A stretch of 64,000 bases of DNA from Geobacter sp. AOG1 (lineage in GTDB: Bacteria; Desulfobacterota; Desulfuromonadia; Geobacterales; Geobacteraceae): positions 3,600,472 through 3,664,471 of the forward strand of contig NZ_BLIZ01000001.1 in NCBI RefSeq assembly GCF_019972315.1. Reading direction: 5' to 3'. The translations under genes and the position numbers were made by a program. Each line of letters begins with the position of its first letter. The stretch's first letter is position 1. Under the pieces are notes generated by a model, which ran no database searches, was not told where the DNA came from, and worked only from the letters and a program-made list of their open reading frames with translations. This document shows, piece after piece, positions 1 through 8,682 of this stretch.

Positions 1-784
1 CCACCAGGCCGCCATCGGCCTTGATCAGCCCCTTGTTCTCCACCAGGGCATCCACCGCCCCCTGGTCAACGGTATAGGTAATCAGGCCGTCGCCCTTGAA
101 GTCGAGTGACACCTGGTTCCCCGCTGCCAGAGCCACACTGCCGCCGTTGGCGGTGATGGCGCCTTCATTGGTGACTTTGGGAGCAATCAGTGCCACTACA
201 CCGCCCGGCATGGCATTGATAACGCCCTGGTTCAGGATGGAACCGGCGTTGCCGGCATTGGTAAACGTGTACTTCCCGGCCAGGAAATCGTTGTCCAGCA
301 TGGAGAGGCTGGAGGCAACCAGCCCCCCCACATCCACCCGCGCCGACTGCCCGAAGATGATGCCTGCTGGGTTGAGCAGGAAGACGTTACCGTTGGCCGA
401 GAGGCGCCCCAGTATCTGGCTGGGATTCTGGTCATTTATCCTGTTCAGCGCCGTGGCAGCGCTGTTCGGCTGCTTGAACTGTACCCCCGCGTTTTGCCCG
501 ATGTCGAAGCTGTTCCAGTTGGCGATCATCTGCTGGGTGGTCTGGTTGACGGTCATCTGGTTGCCGTTGGTGGCAATGGCACCACTGCCGGCGGTGATTT
601 TTCCGCCCGTGGGCAAGGCGCCGGGATCCAGGGCAAATGCGGCTCCCCCTGCAGCCAGCAACGCGGCCAATGTGAGAGCACCGACGGTTGCCGCCGGGCA
701 ACATCCCTTGGCAGCGACCTTCTCGGCGACGACGACCCATTTTTCTTTGGCCTTGGACCAGATCAGACGATAGATCTTGTTCAT
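1..784 (-). CDS. TpsA-type filamentous haemagglutinin-like exoprotein, N-terminal 261 residues (runs off left edge)
   Basis: Translating the minus strand from the ATG at 784-782 gives an open frame to the window edge. It starts with an extended signal peptide region of the type seen in large autotransporters and TpsA proteins (MNKIYRLIWSKAKEKWVVV), then a hydrophobic Ala/Leu core and a cleavage region near residue 45. The rest matches the haemagglutination-activity (TPS) secretion domain: residues about 50-190 carry the NPAGIIFGQSARVDVGG-type motif and the start of the right-handed beta-helix. A Shine-Dalgarno AGGAG sits 7 nt upstream. The gene lies 50 bp downstream of its presumed transporter gene on the same strand. 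The protein is secreted across the outer membrane; its function (adhesin, toxin or other) depends on the missing C-terminus. Confidence 0.9.
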   Translation of the reverse strand, partial: MNKIYRLIWSKAKEKWVVVAEKVAAKGCCPAATVGALTLAALLAAGGAAFALDPGALPTGGKITAGSGAIATNGNQMTVNQTTQQMIANWNSFDIGQNAGVQFKQPNSAATALNRINDQNPSQILGRLSANGNVFLLNPAGIIFGQSARVDVGGLVASSLSMLDNDFLAGKYTFTNAGNAGSILNQGVINAMPGGVVALIAPKVTNEGAITANGGSVALAAGNQVSLDFKGDGLITYTVDQGAVDALVENKGLIKADGGLV

Positions 785-834
785 GGAGGCGCTCCTTTAT
801 GCTCTATGCTCACTAAAATGAATTCAAGGATTGA

Positions 835-2541
835 CTAAAAGTAGATCATCCCCTGCAGCCAGAAGCGGTTGTCATCATGTCTGCCGTCGGCATCCTTGCC
901 GTCAGCACTTCTGCCCGGATTGTTACCGATGGTATGGGCCCAGCTGGTCTTCAGGCTGAATATGCTGTTATAGACATAGGCAAGTCCCACGCCGCCACCC
1001 TGGAGCCAGTAGTTATTCTTGTCGGTCGCCGTGGCGATGGAATTGGCCCAAACATCCTTGTGGAGAGTTATGTAGCCGGCGTCATAAAAGCCGTTCAGCT
1101 GGAGAGCTCCCCATCTGGCAGGCAGCGGCAGGTCGTAACGCAGATCGACGTTGAACAGATGCCCTTCATCGCCTGAACCCTCACCTACCGGATAGGCACG
1201 GATGCCGTAAGGCCCCCCCAGATTGAATTTTTCACTGGTGTCCAGGTTGTCAAGAGCGAACTGGGCACTCCAGGACAGGTTGATGCTGAGCCGTTCAGCC
1301 AGGCGCTGCAGGCGGGCCAGTCCCAGGTTGAAGCGGGTATAGGCCCCTTCCGTTTTGGTGATAGTGATATCAGCGATTTCCTCGTCCATGCTGCCGGTGG
1401 TAACGCCGGCATTCCAGGTGGTGTAGCCGCCTCCCAAAAGGGTGTCGTACTTGTCGCCGTTGAACCCGATGGTGCCGCTGTGGAGTTTCTTGTCACGGAG
1501 GTCAACGTTGGCTGCGCTGTCGATGAGGGACTTGAATTCATAGCCGAAAGAGGTGGTCACATTGGCGGTGCGACTGCGCAGCAGAGGGTAGCTCATGCCG
1601 GCATCAACGGTGTGGCTGTGCCCTTCCGCATTGAGAGAAGCCAGGTTGTCAATCAGCTCGTAGCGCATGCCGGTGTAAGAGACATTCCCCTTAAGACCGG
1701 AAGAACCGAGGGGAACGGTATAGGCGGCCCGCCCCTGGGTAAACCCTTCGGCCCCGGTCAGGAGCAGGGAGATCTGATCACCGTAGCGGAAAGGGTCGTT
1801 GACGTTGAGCATTCCGCTGCCGCGCCAGCTTCCGGTATAACGGTTCCCCAGATTGTCCCCCCAAACGACGCCGGAAAGGAGCGGTCCTTCGCTCACATCG
1901 ATCTGAACGCCGGTTGTGCCGGGTGTAGTGCCGGCAGCCATGGAGGCGCGAGCAGAAACGCCGGGCAGATCGTTGATTAACAGGACGGAGCGTTCCAGGC
2001 ACTTTTCGTTGAAGGGCTGACCAGGACGGATGGCATGTTCGGCAATGCTGCGGACACGTTCTTCACCTATGCGGGCACTGCTGTCGCGTTTGATGACCAG
2101 GCTGCCGTCACTTTTTCCCTGGATGACGGCGATCTCGATGATGCCGGAGGTCACGTCCTGTTTGGGCAGGTAGGCCCGGGCCAGAAACCACCCTTTGTCT
2201 TTCAGGTAGGCCGTTACTTTGGCTGCCAGCGCCTGCAGATCGCCAAAGGAAAGGCTCTTCCCCACGCTGCCCACGACCAGCGCCTGCAGTTCGCTCTCAC
2301 TCGCAAGCCCCTCGTATCCGGTAAACCTGAAGCCTTTGACCGCAACCCGAACTCCGGTATCGGCCAGGGGAGCCTTTTCCTGTTCCCCCTCGACCCGTGG
2401 GAACTGCGGCGGCAGCTGACGTTGCGGCTGCTGCTCACGCAACAACTGGCCGGCATCGGGTGGTGCGGCGAGTGCGAGTGAAGCAGCAGACAGCGTAATG
2501 AGCATCGCCATGTAAAAACTTTTCTGAAGGATACCTCTCAT
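835..2541 (-). CDS. TpsB/FhaC/ShlB-family two-partner secretion outer-membrane transporter
   Basis: A protein of 568 residues from the chosen ATG. The open frame extends 22 codons further upstream, but the start at 2541 has a strong AGGAGG 9 nt before it and is followed at once by a signal peptide (MRGILQKSFYMAMLITLSAA..ALA). Residues about 55-220 are POTRA-like (including the ShlB-type POTRA_2 region, VKGFRFTGYEGLASE...), and residues 230-568 form the 16-strand haemolysin-activator barrel, ending in an aromatic residue (MIYF) as usual for outer-membrane barrels. Members of this Omp85-related family translocate one dedicated TpsA substrate, here almost certainly the gene just downstream. The lone R-G-Y/F barrel motif was not checked residue by residue. 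Confidence 0.92.
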   Translation of the reverse strand: MRGILQKSFYMAMLITLSAASLALAAPPDAGQLLREQQPQRQLPPQFPRVEGEQEKAPLADTGVRVAVKGFRFTGYEGLASESELQALVVGSVGKSLSFGDLQALAAKVTAYLKDKGWFLARAYLPKQDVTSGIIEIAVIQGKSDGSLVIKRDSSARIGEERVRSIAEHAIRPGQPFNEKCLERSVLLINDLPGVSARASMAAGTTPGTTGVQIDVSEGPLLSGVVWGDNLGNRYTGSWRGSGMLNVNDPFRYGDQISLLLTGAEGFTQGRAAYTVPLGSSGLKGNVSYTGMRYELIDNLASLNAEGHSHTVDAGMSYPLLRSRTANVTTSFGYEFKSLIDSAANVDLRDKKLHSGTIGFNGDKYDTLLGGGYTTWNAGVTTGSMDEEIADITITKTEGAYTRFNLGLARLQRLAERLSINLSWSAQFALDNLDTSEKFNLGGPYGIRAYPVGEGSGDEGHLFNVDLRYDLPLPARWGALQLNGFYDAGYITLHKDVWANSIATATDKNNYWLQGGGVGLAYVYNSIFSLKTSWAHTIGNNPGRSADGKDADGRHDDNRFWLQGMIYF

Positions 2542-2792
2542 CTGCAAAACCTCCTGCGTAGCAATAGCTCTGTACCAACGGTATGACCTGTAACATGCCC
2601 CGTACAAGACAAAAAACCCGAATCCCGTACAGGGTGGAATACAAGGTTCATTAAGATAGGTCGCCGTCCGCTACGCCATACCACGCATAGCAACTACGAG
2701 TTTTAGCGGCATATCCCGCATGTGCCCCTGCATTAAATCCCTTCCAGCTAACAGCTAGCCGCAAAACAACGTTGTATATAGTTTAGAAAGAC
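2542..2792 (-). other. Long 5' leader of tpsBA
   Basis: About 250 nt separate the sigma-54 promoter match from the tpsB start, with no small gene I can support. The leader holds a strong local hairpin (GCTATGC ... GCGTAGC around 2663-2684), another small stem (GGCTAGCTGTTAGC around 2750) and a T6 run near 2615 after a weak CCC/GGG stem. I could not match it to a known riboswitch core. It may be an uncharacterised structured leader or simply spacer. Confidence 0.3.
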
Positions 2793-2803
2793 ATAATAGA
2801 GTC

Positions 2804-2817
2804 GCACGCATCGTGCC
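2804..2817 (-). promoter_or_regulatory. Sigma-54 (-24/-12) promoter candidate for tpsBA
   Basis: On the minus strand the sequence reads TGGCACG-ATGC-GTGC, which matches the RpoN consensus TGGCACG-N4-TTGC with the right spacing and a single mismatch (G for the first T of the -12 box). The invariant GG and GC dinucleotides are present. It precedes tpsB by about 250 nt. rpoN itself is in this window. No activator gene is adjacent. Confidence 0.5.
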
Positions 2818-3056
2818 AGAAACTAATCTCTATGTAATAACAGCTGGTTAACTAACAAAAGTTCTCAAATATATGTAGTTTCGAGACAGGGGAACTGGTG
2901 CGGTTCATCCACTTCGGTTGCACCGCCTCATCGATAAGCACCATCCTACGACTTCTTCCACCGCCAAGCCTCCAACCAGCACTGCGAGGAGAACACCGTG
3001 GCGCGGGTAACCGCGCGCCGTAGCAGCTCTCGATGTAAAATTACCCAGTTAAAGTC
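2818..3056. other. Non-coding spacer, nothing recognised
   Basis: Roughly 240 nt between the tpsBA promoter and the terminator of the large repeat protein. It has a short inverted repeat (GGTGC ... GCACC, about 2896-2923) and a GCGCGGGTAACCGCGC self-complementary stretch near 3000-3017. No reading frame with a ribosome binding site was found on either strand. Confidence 0.4.
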
Positions 3057-3095
3057 AAAAAACGAGAACCCCGCTCCTTAACAGGAGCGGGGTTC
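3057..3095 (-). terminator. Intrinsic terminator of the 1,542-residue repeat protein
   Basis: A perfect 12-bp stem (GAACCCCGCTCC at 3066-3077 and GGAGCGGGGTTC at 3084-3095) with a 6-nt loop, followed on the minus strand by CG and T6. It lies about 100 nt beyond the stop codon at 3194. Confidence 0.9.
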
Positions 3096-3135
3096 CCCAT
3101 TCATCCATATATACTTAATCCAAATTATAAAGAGC

Positions 3136-3186
3136 TTACCATTTACCCGTAACCGGAGTAGACCCGGCTACCCCGAAATAAGCTTT
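3136..3186 (-). pseudogene. Out-of-frame terminal half-repeat left after the stop codon
   Basis: Directly after the stop codon of the large repeat protein, another frame encodes KAYFGVAGSTPVTGKW followed by TAA. This is clearly the second half of the repeat unit found five times in frame upstream (GVFGIGVPNAVPVTGDW). It looks like the original C-terminal half-unit, cut off from the protein by a frameshift or unequal recombination in the repeat array. Confidence 0.7.
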
Positions 3187-3193
3187 TGTTTCT

Positions 3194-6100
3194 TTACCAG
3201 TTCCCAACAACCGGGACCGCGTTCGGCACGCCGATGCCGAAGACGCCATAGGTGTCGGTTGGCTCGCCATCCCAGGCCCAATTGTTGTTCTTGTCCAAGT
3301 ACCAGTTCCCATCGCTGTACACGCCAATTTTGGTGATGCCGTCGCCGTTCCAGTCTCCGGTCACCGGAACCACGTTCGGGAGGCCGTTGCCGAATACGCC
3401 ATGCGTGTCCGTAGGCTCGCCGTCCCAGGTCCAGTTTCTGTTCTTGTCCAGATACCAGTGCCCTTCACTGTACACGCCGATCTCAGTGATGCCGTCGCCG
3501 TTCCAGTCCCCTACGACGGGCTTGGCATTGGGAAGGCCGATGCCGAAAACGCCCCGCACATCGATCCCTTCGCCGTCCCAGGCCCAGTTCTGGTTTACGT
3601 CCAGGTACCAGATGCCGTCAGCATAAATACCAATCTTGGTCTTACCATCGCCGTTCCAGTCCCCGACCACGGGGATTGCATTAGGAACTCCGGCGCCGAA
3701 CACACCTCGGACGTCGATCCCTTCCCCATCCCACTGACCGTTGCCGTTCATGTCGAGATACCAGATACCGTTAATGAACACACCAATCTCGGTCTTGCCG
3801 TCGCCGTTCCAGTCTCCGACCACCGGGATTGCTCCGGGAATGTTTAGGCCAAATATGCTGAGGGTGTCCGTGGGCGTACCGTCCCATGCCCAACTCCGGT
3901 TCGTATCCAGGTACCAATAGCCATCGCTGAAGATGCCGATCTTGGCAGCCGTATTGCCGGCAGCGGGATTCACGGAGATAGGGCCAGTGGTGCCGGTAAT
4001 CGATGAGGTGACGGTGTCGGTTGCCGTGACTGTCTGGCTCCCCGCTGTTTTCAGGGTAACGCCGTTGGTGAAGGTGTGGGTACCGTTATCCCCGGCGGTA
4101 AACGTGTAATCACCAGGCAGAACCGCCTGTGCATCAGTGCTGGTGAAATGCACCGTTCCGGTGTAGCCGGTGATGGTGGTATTCCCCGCATCCTTGGCGG
4201 TCACGGTAACACTGTTGGCTGTCCCCGCTGTGACCGGACTGGCAATCCCCGCTACCTGGAAATGATCCAGCGGACCAGGTGCGAGGAGGACCGTCAGTTT
4301 GCCAGCGTTGGGAAGAGGGCTGTTTCCGTTTTCGCTCCCCGACAGATCACTATAGACGTAAGATCCGTAATAGGAATAGCGGAAGGCGTAATCGTAGTTG
4401 CCGACGGTTGTTACAGAAAGATTCGAGAGATACTCGTAGTTCCCCCCCACCTGAGTGTTATAGGTTGCCGTCTTCCAGACCCACGAGGGGCTGGAAGGAG
4501 CGGTTCCCGTCGGCCCATACCCTAGCTCGGCAACCAATCCGGTCGCCGGGCCCGGTGCAGTGTCAGTGACTCCCCAGAGATATACGAGACCCAAAATATT
4601 CTCTGTGGTCTGGGTCGTCGTAACGGTTATGCTGGCAGGCCACTGCAGATTACCAGACGGCTGCGGTATATTGCAAAGCATCGCGACTTCAGATACGCCA
4701 GGGGCGTGGGTGGTGACATTCAGATTGCCAATGTTGCTCGCCCCTATGGTCGCATTTATACCTATATTCGCCCCATCTTCCACATCCCTGATCAAAAAGA
4801 TGCCGCTGGCATCGGTTGCAGTCGTACCGGTGAACTGCTGGGTAGCGGAATCGAAGTAGCGAACGACATAACTCGGACTCGGCCCGTAAGCGGTAACGGT
4901 TCCCCCGCTAACCGCAACCGCCGGATTGACACTGTTGACGAGCCGGCCGAGGATGGCTCCTTTGCCGGAGGTAATGCCGAGGACAGTAGAGACTTCGGCT
5001 GGAGTTAAGAGTCTGTAGGGATACGACAATGTCAGGTTAGACGAACTGCTGAGCCATCCGCTGTAAGTCGGCACGTAGGTGGTTCCCTGGGTCATCTTCA
5101 GTTCGAACCACATGCCGCCCGGGATGTTGTTGATGGCAAATGTACCGTCAGTGGTGGAGGTTGCAGTGTTGGCGCTGCCCAGCTGTTCTATCGTAACGCC
5201 GTTCAAGGGAGTACTGGCGTTGTCGATAACCGAGCCGGCGACGGAAATGGGAGGCAACGCCGTCAAAACTGCGGTTGTAAGCGGATAGGTGCCACCGGCA
5301 GTTACGTTGAGCGTATTGGCAGAACCCGAGTCGCTCTTGCCGTTGTACCACTGGCTACTGTAGCCAGCGTTGGAACCGTTGAAGTAGAGCTTGTAGTTTC
5401 CTGCCGGGATTCCACCCATGGTATAATTGCCGGATGCATTGGTCATGGCGCTATTGATGCCAGGAATCCAGTTGCCATTGGTGTCGCGCAACTCCACCGA
5501 GACGTTCTGGATGCCGGTGGCCCCGTTCGTCACCTGGCCGGTGATGATGCCCCCAAGCGTCAGGATGGCATTAGCCGTCTGGGTCTGGCCGGTACTGAGG
5601 GTAATCGTATCGGCCGAAGTCGAATCGCTCTTGCCGTTGTACCATTGGCCGATATAACCCTGTGCTGCACCGTTGAAGTAAAGCTTGTAGCTCCCCGCCT
5701 GGAGACCGTTCAGAGTGTAGTTGCCAACGGCATCTGTCTGGGTCTGGTTCGGACCGGAAATCCAGTTGCCGTTGGTATCGCGCAACTCCACCGAGATCCC
5801 CTGGATTGCGCCGCCACCACTGGCGGTCACCGTTCCCGTGATGGCCGCACTCTTGATCAGGGTAATGGGATTCAGGGCGGTGTTATTCGGATAGGTGACT
5901 GAGATATTGGTCGCCTGAGCGCTATAGCTGGCCATGTTGTCATAGCACTGGGCCACATAGCCGGTCTGGTTGGTCCAGAAGCAGACCCGGTACGTGCCGG
6001 TTTGAAGTCCGCCGATAACAAAGCCACCATCGGCTGCCGTCATCGTATTGTAGTTCCCCGGCATGGAGTTGCCGTTGTTGTCGTAGAGCTGGACGTTTAT

Positions 6101-7822
6101 CCCCGCAACGCCGGAATTGGTGTCACTCCCCTTGACCGTCCCGGAAATGCTCCCGCCGGAAAAGAACGACGCCTGCTTCCGCGCCTCGTTGCCGTTCACG
6201 TCATTGACGGCTATCTCCCAGGTATAGACCACGTTGTCTGAAAGGGAATTGCTGTTCGCATTGTTGTCGAAATTGAAGAGGACACTGGTCTGGCTCGACA
6301 GTATCCTGTCGACACCCCACCAGAGATCGTTGCCGTTGAGGTTCATGCTGTAGGTGTAACCGGCCGGAGGAGAGGAGGGAGCTGTCCAGCTGAACGTCGG
6401 TGTCGGATTGAAGGTCACCTTACCCTTCGGACTCACCGGATCGGCAAAACTATCGAGAACCGCCGTGACGGCAACCGTCTCACTCCCCGTGGTCCCGTCC
6501 GAGTAGCCTATGTCGAGGGTGTACTCGGTGCCAACGGCGGGCCGCGGAATGCCGCTGACTTGGTAACTGAAATCCCCCGATTGGCGCACGGCAAGGTCTA
6601 CCGGGCCGGCAACATCCTGACCCGTGAGGACGGTCACGTTGACCGGTTGCTTGAAGTCCGGCCGGGCACTGAAGTTGAGGCCAAACCCCTCCTGGCCGCT
6701 GGCGTCAATGTAGTGGGAAGTGGCAACTGATGCTTCAACATCCCTCTTCGGGATGGTACTCGTGATGCCGGATACATTGGCACCGTTCACGGTGATCGCA
6801 GGAGCGAGGCGGTCACCGACGGTATAGTCGCCTGTCCAGATGACGCCGTCTTTGTTCTGGTCAACGAGTGAAAAAACCTGGTAGTTGCCATTGGGCAGGC
6901 CGGTGACGGTAAAGGGATTGGAAGTGCCGGGGTTGTCGATCTTGAAAATGCGGGTCCCGGGGCCTTCGGTGTAGATCGCCATCAAGAGGGGACCTGTGAT
7001 GGGGGAAATAGCACTATCGATGGTCACCACCCCGGAAGCGTCGAATGAGGAGGTGTAGTCGCTCGGGATAGCGCCGATGGTCACCGGACCAAAGGTGTTC
7101 GAGACAGGGCTTTCGATGGAACCTGGTTGACCATTGGGGCCGAACTGCGCAGTCACCACGTACCAGAGGGTGGTCCCGTCGGCGAGAGGGGTGGTGGCGT
7201 CGAGCATGGTCTGGATATACATCCCGTTGTCCCGGGCAGGGATACCGGTTTTCTTCCCGGTATAGACCGTGGGACTCACGGTGTCTGCTGTATGCCAGTA
7301 GACGTTGTAGGAGTACGCAATCTCGTTGCCATTATTGCTAAAGGGAGTATTCCAGTTGACAAGGGCAGCGCCGGGACCGGGAATCACGCCGTTGAGCGCG
7401 GGAGCCAACGGAGCCGGATAGCCCGCGCTGGGGAGGTTAAGAGTGATGTCGGCGTTGACTGCGTCTGCCCCGGTAATAACAATAGTATTATTGCTCCCCA
7501 CCGGGTCGTTCGCGTGGTGGGTGGCACTGGTATTTCCTCGAAGGTCAAGGAAGGCATTGGCAACATAGCTCCCGGCCGGCACGCCGCGGATGGTATAACC
7601 AGCAGATGTGCCAGGAGCAGGTGCCGGAATACTCACTCCATATGTTGCGTTACCACCGTACTGGCCGTTGAGACCGATATAGACCCTGCTCCCGGTCTTA
7701 CCGGAACTGTTGGTCACTGTACCGGAGACAGTATAGGCATTAGCCGACACCACGCCGACAAACAGCACCAGAAACGCCACCGCCGGAATCATCCGGCCCC
7801 ACAAACCACGCCATCTTTTCAT
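3194..7822 (-). CDS. Large secreted protein with carboxypeptidase-regulatory/Cna-B-like domains and C-terminal WYLD repeats
   Basis: 1,542 residues. Residues 1-29 are a signal peptide (ending ANA). Then: a carboxypeptidase-regulatory-like domain (about 30-130); a fibronectin-III-like domain (135-245); several prealbumin-like modules of the pattern GxVxxxxxGIQxVSVELRDTNG (about 557-655, 654-750, 755-850 and a divergent one to 940), two of them nearly identical; an Ig-like Big_1-type domain (about 1184-1287); and five tandem 51-residue repeats with the core IGVYSDGxWYLDxNxNWAWDG...PVVGDWNGDG, whose D-N-D-G loops resemble calcium-binding FG-GAP/VCBS-like repeats. It has no membrane anchor or sorting signal. 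The start has an AAGGGGGGG purine run before it. A surface or extracellular role is inferred; no enzyme motif was seen. Confidence 0.85.
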   Translation of the reverse strand: MKRWRGLWGRMIPAVAFLVLFVGVVSANAYTVSGTVTNSSGKTGSRVYIGLNGQYGGNATYGVSIPAPAPGTSAGYTIRGVPAGSYVANAFLDLRGNTSATHHANDPVGSNNTIVITGADAVNADITLNLPSAGYPAPLAPALNGVIPGPGAALVNWNTPFSNNGNEIAYSYNVYWHTADTVSPTVYTGKKTGIPARDNGMYIQTMLDATTPLADGTTLWYVVTAQFGPNGQPGSIESPVSNTFGPVTIGAIPSDYTSSFDASGVVTIDSAISPITGPLLMAIYTEGPGTRIFKIDNPGTSNPFTVTGLPNGNYQVFSLVDQNKDGVIWTGDYTVGDRLAPAITVNGANVSGITSTIPKRDVEASVATSHYIDASGQEGFGLNFSARPDFKQPVNVTVLTGQDVAGPVDLAVRQSGDFSYQVSGIPRPAVGTEYTLDIGYSDGTTGSETVAVTAVLDSFADPVSPKGKVTFNPTPTFSWTAPSSPPAGYTYSMNLNGNDLWWGVDRILSSQTSVLFNFDNNANSNSLSDNVVYTWEIAVNDVNGNEARKQASFFSGGSISGTVKGSDTNSGVAGINVQLYDNNGNSMPGNYNTMTAADGGFVIGGLQTGTYRVCFWTNQTGYVAQCYDNMASYSAQATNISVTYPNNTALNPITLIKSAAITGTVTASGGGAIQGISVELRDTNGNWISGPNQTQTDAVGNYTLNGLQAGSYKLYFNGAAQGYIGQWYNGKSDSTSADTITLSTGQTQTANAILTLGGIITGQVTNGATGIQNVSVELRDTNGNWIPGINSAMTNASGNYTMGGIPAGNYKLYFNGSNAGYSSQWYNGKSDSGSANTLNVTAGGTYPLTTAVLTALPPISVAGSVIDNASTPLNGVTIEQLGSANTATSTTDGTFAINNIPGGMWFELKMTQGTTYVPTYSGWLSSSSNLTLSYPYRLLTPAEVSTVLGITSGKGAILGRLVNSVNPAVAVSGGTVTAYGPSPSYVVRYFDSATQQFTGTTATDASGIFLIRDVEDGANIGINATIGASNIGNLNVTTHAPGVSEVAMLCNIPQPSGNLQWPASITVTTTQTTENILGLVYLWGVTDTAPGPATGLVAELGYGPTGTAPSSPSWVWKTATYNTQVGGNYEYLSNLSVTTVGNYDYAFRYSYYGSYVYSDLSGSENGNSPLPNAGKLTVLLAPGPLDHFQVAGIASPVTAGTANSVTVTAKDAGNTTITGYTGTVHFTSTDAQAVLPGDYTFTAGDNGTHTFTNGVTLKTAGSQTVTATDTVTSSITGTTGPISVNPAAGNTAAKIGIFSDGYWYLDTNRSWAWDGTPTDTLSIFGLNIPGAIPVVGDWNGDGKTEIGVFINGIWYLDMNGNGQWDGEGIDVRGVFGAGVPNAIPVVGDWNGDGKTKIGIYADGIWYLDVNQNWAWDGEGIDVRGVFGIGLPNAKPVVGDWNGDGITEIGVYSEGHWYLDKNRNWTWDGEPTDTHGVFGNGLPNVVPVTGDWNGDGITKIGVYSDGNWYLDKNNNWAWDGEPTDTYGVFGIGVPNAVPVVGNW
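3196..3943 (-). repeat. Five tandem 153-bp coding repeats (WYLD units)
   Basis: Five consecutive 51-codon units share the words WYLD, WDG, P(N/G)A(I/V/K)PV and GDWNGDG. The last four units are much closer to each other than to the first (which reads LSIFGLNIPGA), as expected for recent tandem expansion. A sixth, half-length unit lies out of frame just downstream. Confidence 0.9.
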
Positions 7823-7876
7823 ACGACCCCCCCTTTTCGCTACCCGCTAAACTGCATACAATTTATCCGAGTCATT

Positions 7877-7904
7877 AGAATACTATAAAAAATGAGAAAA
7901 GCAA
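7877..7904 (-). promoter_or_regulatory. Sigma-70-type promoter candidate for the large repeat protein
   Basis: On the minus strand TTGCTT, a 16-nt AT-rich spacer and TATTCT lie about 55 nt upstream of the start codon at 7822. The elements are decent but not perfect. Confidence 0.4.
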
Positions 7905-8164
7905 AAAATTCGCACCCCGGATAGGCCGCAACATTAAGACCTGCACACGATAAACCACGCTATTACACGTATCATTATTACGGAATTTGGCGGCAACCAC
8001 CTGCAATTTCAAATTTATATTGCCATCCCTGAAAGGCCTGAAGCGGCCATAGTCAGAACACAGTTATATATCTATCCCATTACAAATACGTATAGGATGC
8101 ATGAGGCCTGCCAAGCTAAAATCTCACCGCAATATCAAACGGTTGCCAACAGAAAAGGCTGCCG
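7905..8164. other. Non-coding AT-rich spacer, nothing recognised
   Basis: About 260 nt upstream of the repeat-protein promoter. It holds a small stem (CAGGCCTTTCAGG near 8028-8040) and no supported reading frame. No GEMM/cyclic-dinucleotide riboswitch core (GGGACGCAAAGCC-like) could be found. Confidence 0.4.
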
Positions 8165-8215
8165 GAAGCGTACTGAACGTACGATGAGGAGTCGATGACG
8201 AGTCACGAAATGAGC
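8165..8215. repeat. Dispersed intergenic repeat, copy 1
   Basis: Contains the self-complementary GTACTGAACGTAC followed by a GATGAGGAGTCGATGACGAG string. Its layout resembles 34508-34606 (GCGTAC-N5-GTACGTTGAGCACGACGCGACGA). The two look like degenerate members of one intergenic repeat family. Confidence 0.5.
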
Positions 8216-8235
8216 ACTCAACAATGGCATGGGAT

Positions 8236-8296
8236 TTAATACCGTAATAGTCGGTCTTGGACGGTCCTTCCTTCGACAACCCAGATATGCCGCTGA
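8236..8296 (-). pseudogene. Decayed duplicate of the 3' end of ahcY
   Basis: The last roughly 20 codons of ahcY ([23 protein letters not shown], 8683-8750) recur here at about 80-85% nucleotide identity, with two single-base deletions and a TAA stop in the equivalent place. On the minus strand it reads TCAGCGGCATATCTGGG... and ends in TACGGTATTAA. Nothing of the rest of ahcY is recognisable upstream of it. Confidence 0.75.
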
Positions 8297-8384
8297 TCCG
8301 TTATATGGTCGTAATGACCGCACATGCCTCGCCAACCAATAATCACATTGTAATACCAGATACACACCTTTAGGATTTAACGAC

Positions 8385-8416
8385 AAAAAAAGGGATTGCC
8401 TTTTTAAGGCAACCCC
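8385..8416 (-). terminator. Intrinsic terminator in the ahcY downstream region
   Basis: A stem of GGGGTTGCCTT against AAGGCAATCCC with a 3-nt loop, followed on the minus strand by T7. It lies about 270 nt beyond ahcY and about 90 nt before the ahcY-tail remnant. No intact gene ends here, so it may be a relic of a lost gene or a backup terminator. Confidence 0.75.
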
Positions 8417-8603
8417 TTGTCCCGCGATCGGCACATTGTGCCGCTTACTGGAGCGAGAAGCTGGAAATGACCGAGCACTATGCCAAACGTTGTTAGATTC
8501 ACTATGGTAGTTGATCCGTGAGCAGGTAGCCGGGTCAATCACGAAACAGGACTGGAACATTCCTTGCCATCAGGAGATGCCCTCGACCGTCCCCGTCAAA
8601 ACG

Positions 8604-8634
8604 AAAAAACCGCCGGAGATTTCTCTCCGACGGC
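8604..8634 (-). terminator. Intrinsic terminator of ahcY
   Basis: A stem CCGTCGGAGA / TCTCCGGCGG with a short AAA loop, followed on the minus strand by T6, about 50 nt past the ahcY stop codon. Confidence 0.9.
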
Positions 8635-8655
8635 CCTGTTCACCGCTGATGCACC

Positions 8656-8680
8656 AGTCACTTCTCCCGGAGAAGTGACT
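8656..8680. repeat. 25-bp near-perfect palindrome just after ahcY
   Basis: AGTCACTTCTCC-C-GGAGAAGTGACT has two 12-nt arms that are perfect complements around a single central base. It starts 3 nt after the ahcY stop codon, is separate from the terminator stem and has no T run. Confidence 0.7.
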
Positions 8681-8682
8681 GC

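Noticed and set aside
7823..8134. GEMM (cyclic-dinucleotide) riboswitch before the 1,542-residue protein gene
   Set aside because: Searched by eye for GGGACGCAAAGCC-like and GGCAAACC-like cores on the minus strand; none present.
8135..8560. A 141-codon minus-strand frame as a gene
   Set aside because: It crosses the decayed ahcY tail, a terminator stem and a repeat, with no ribosome site or family similarity apart from the ahcY remnant.
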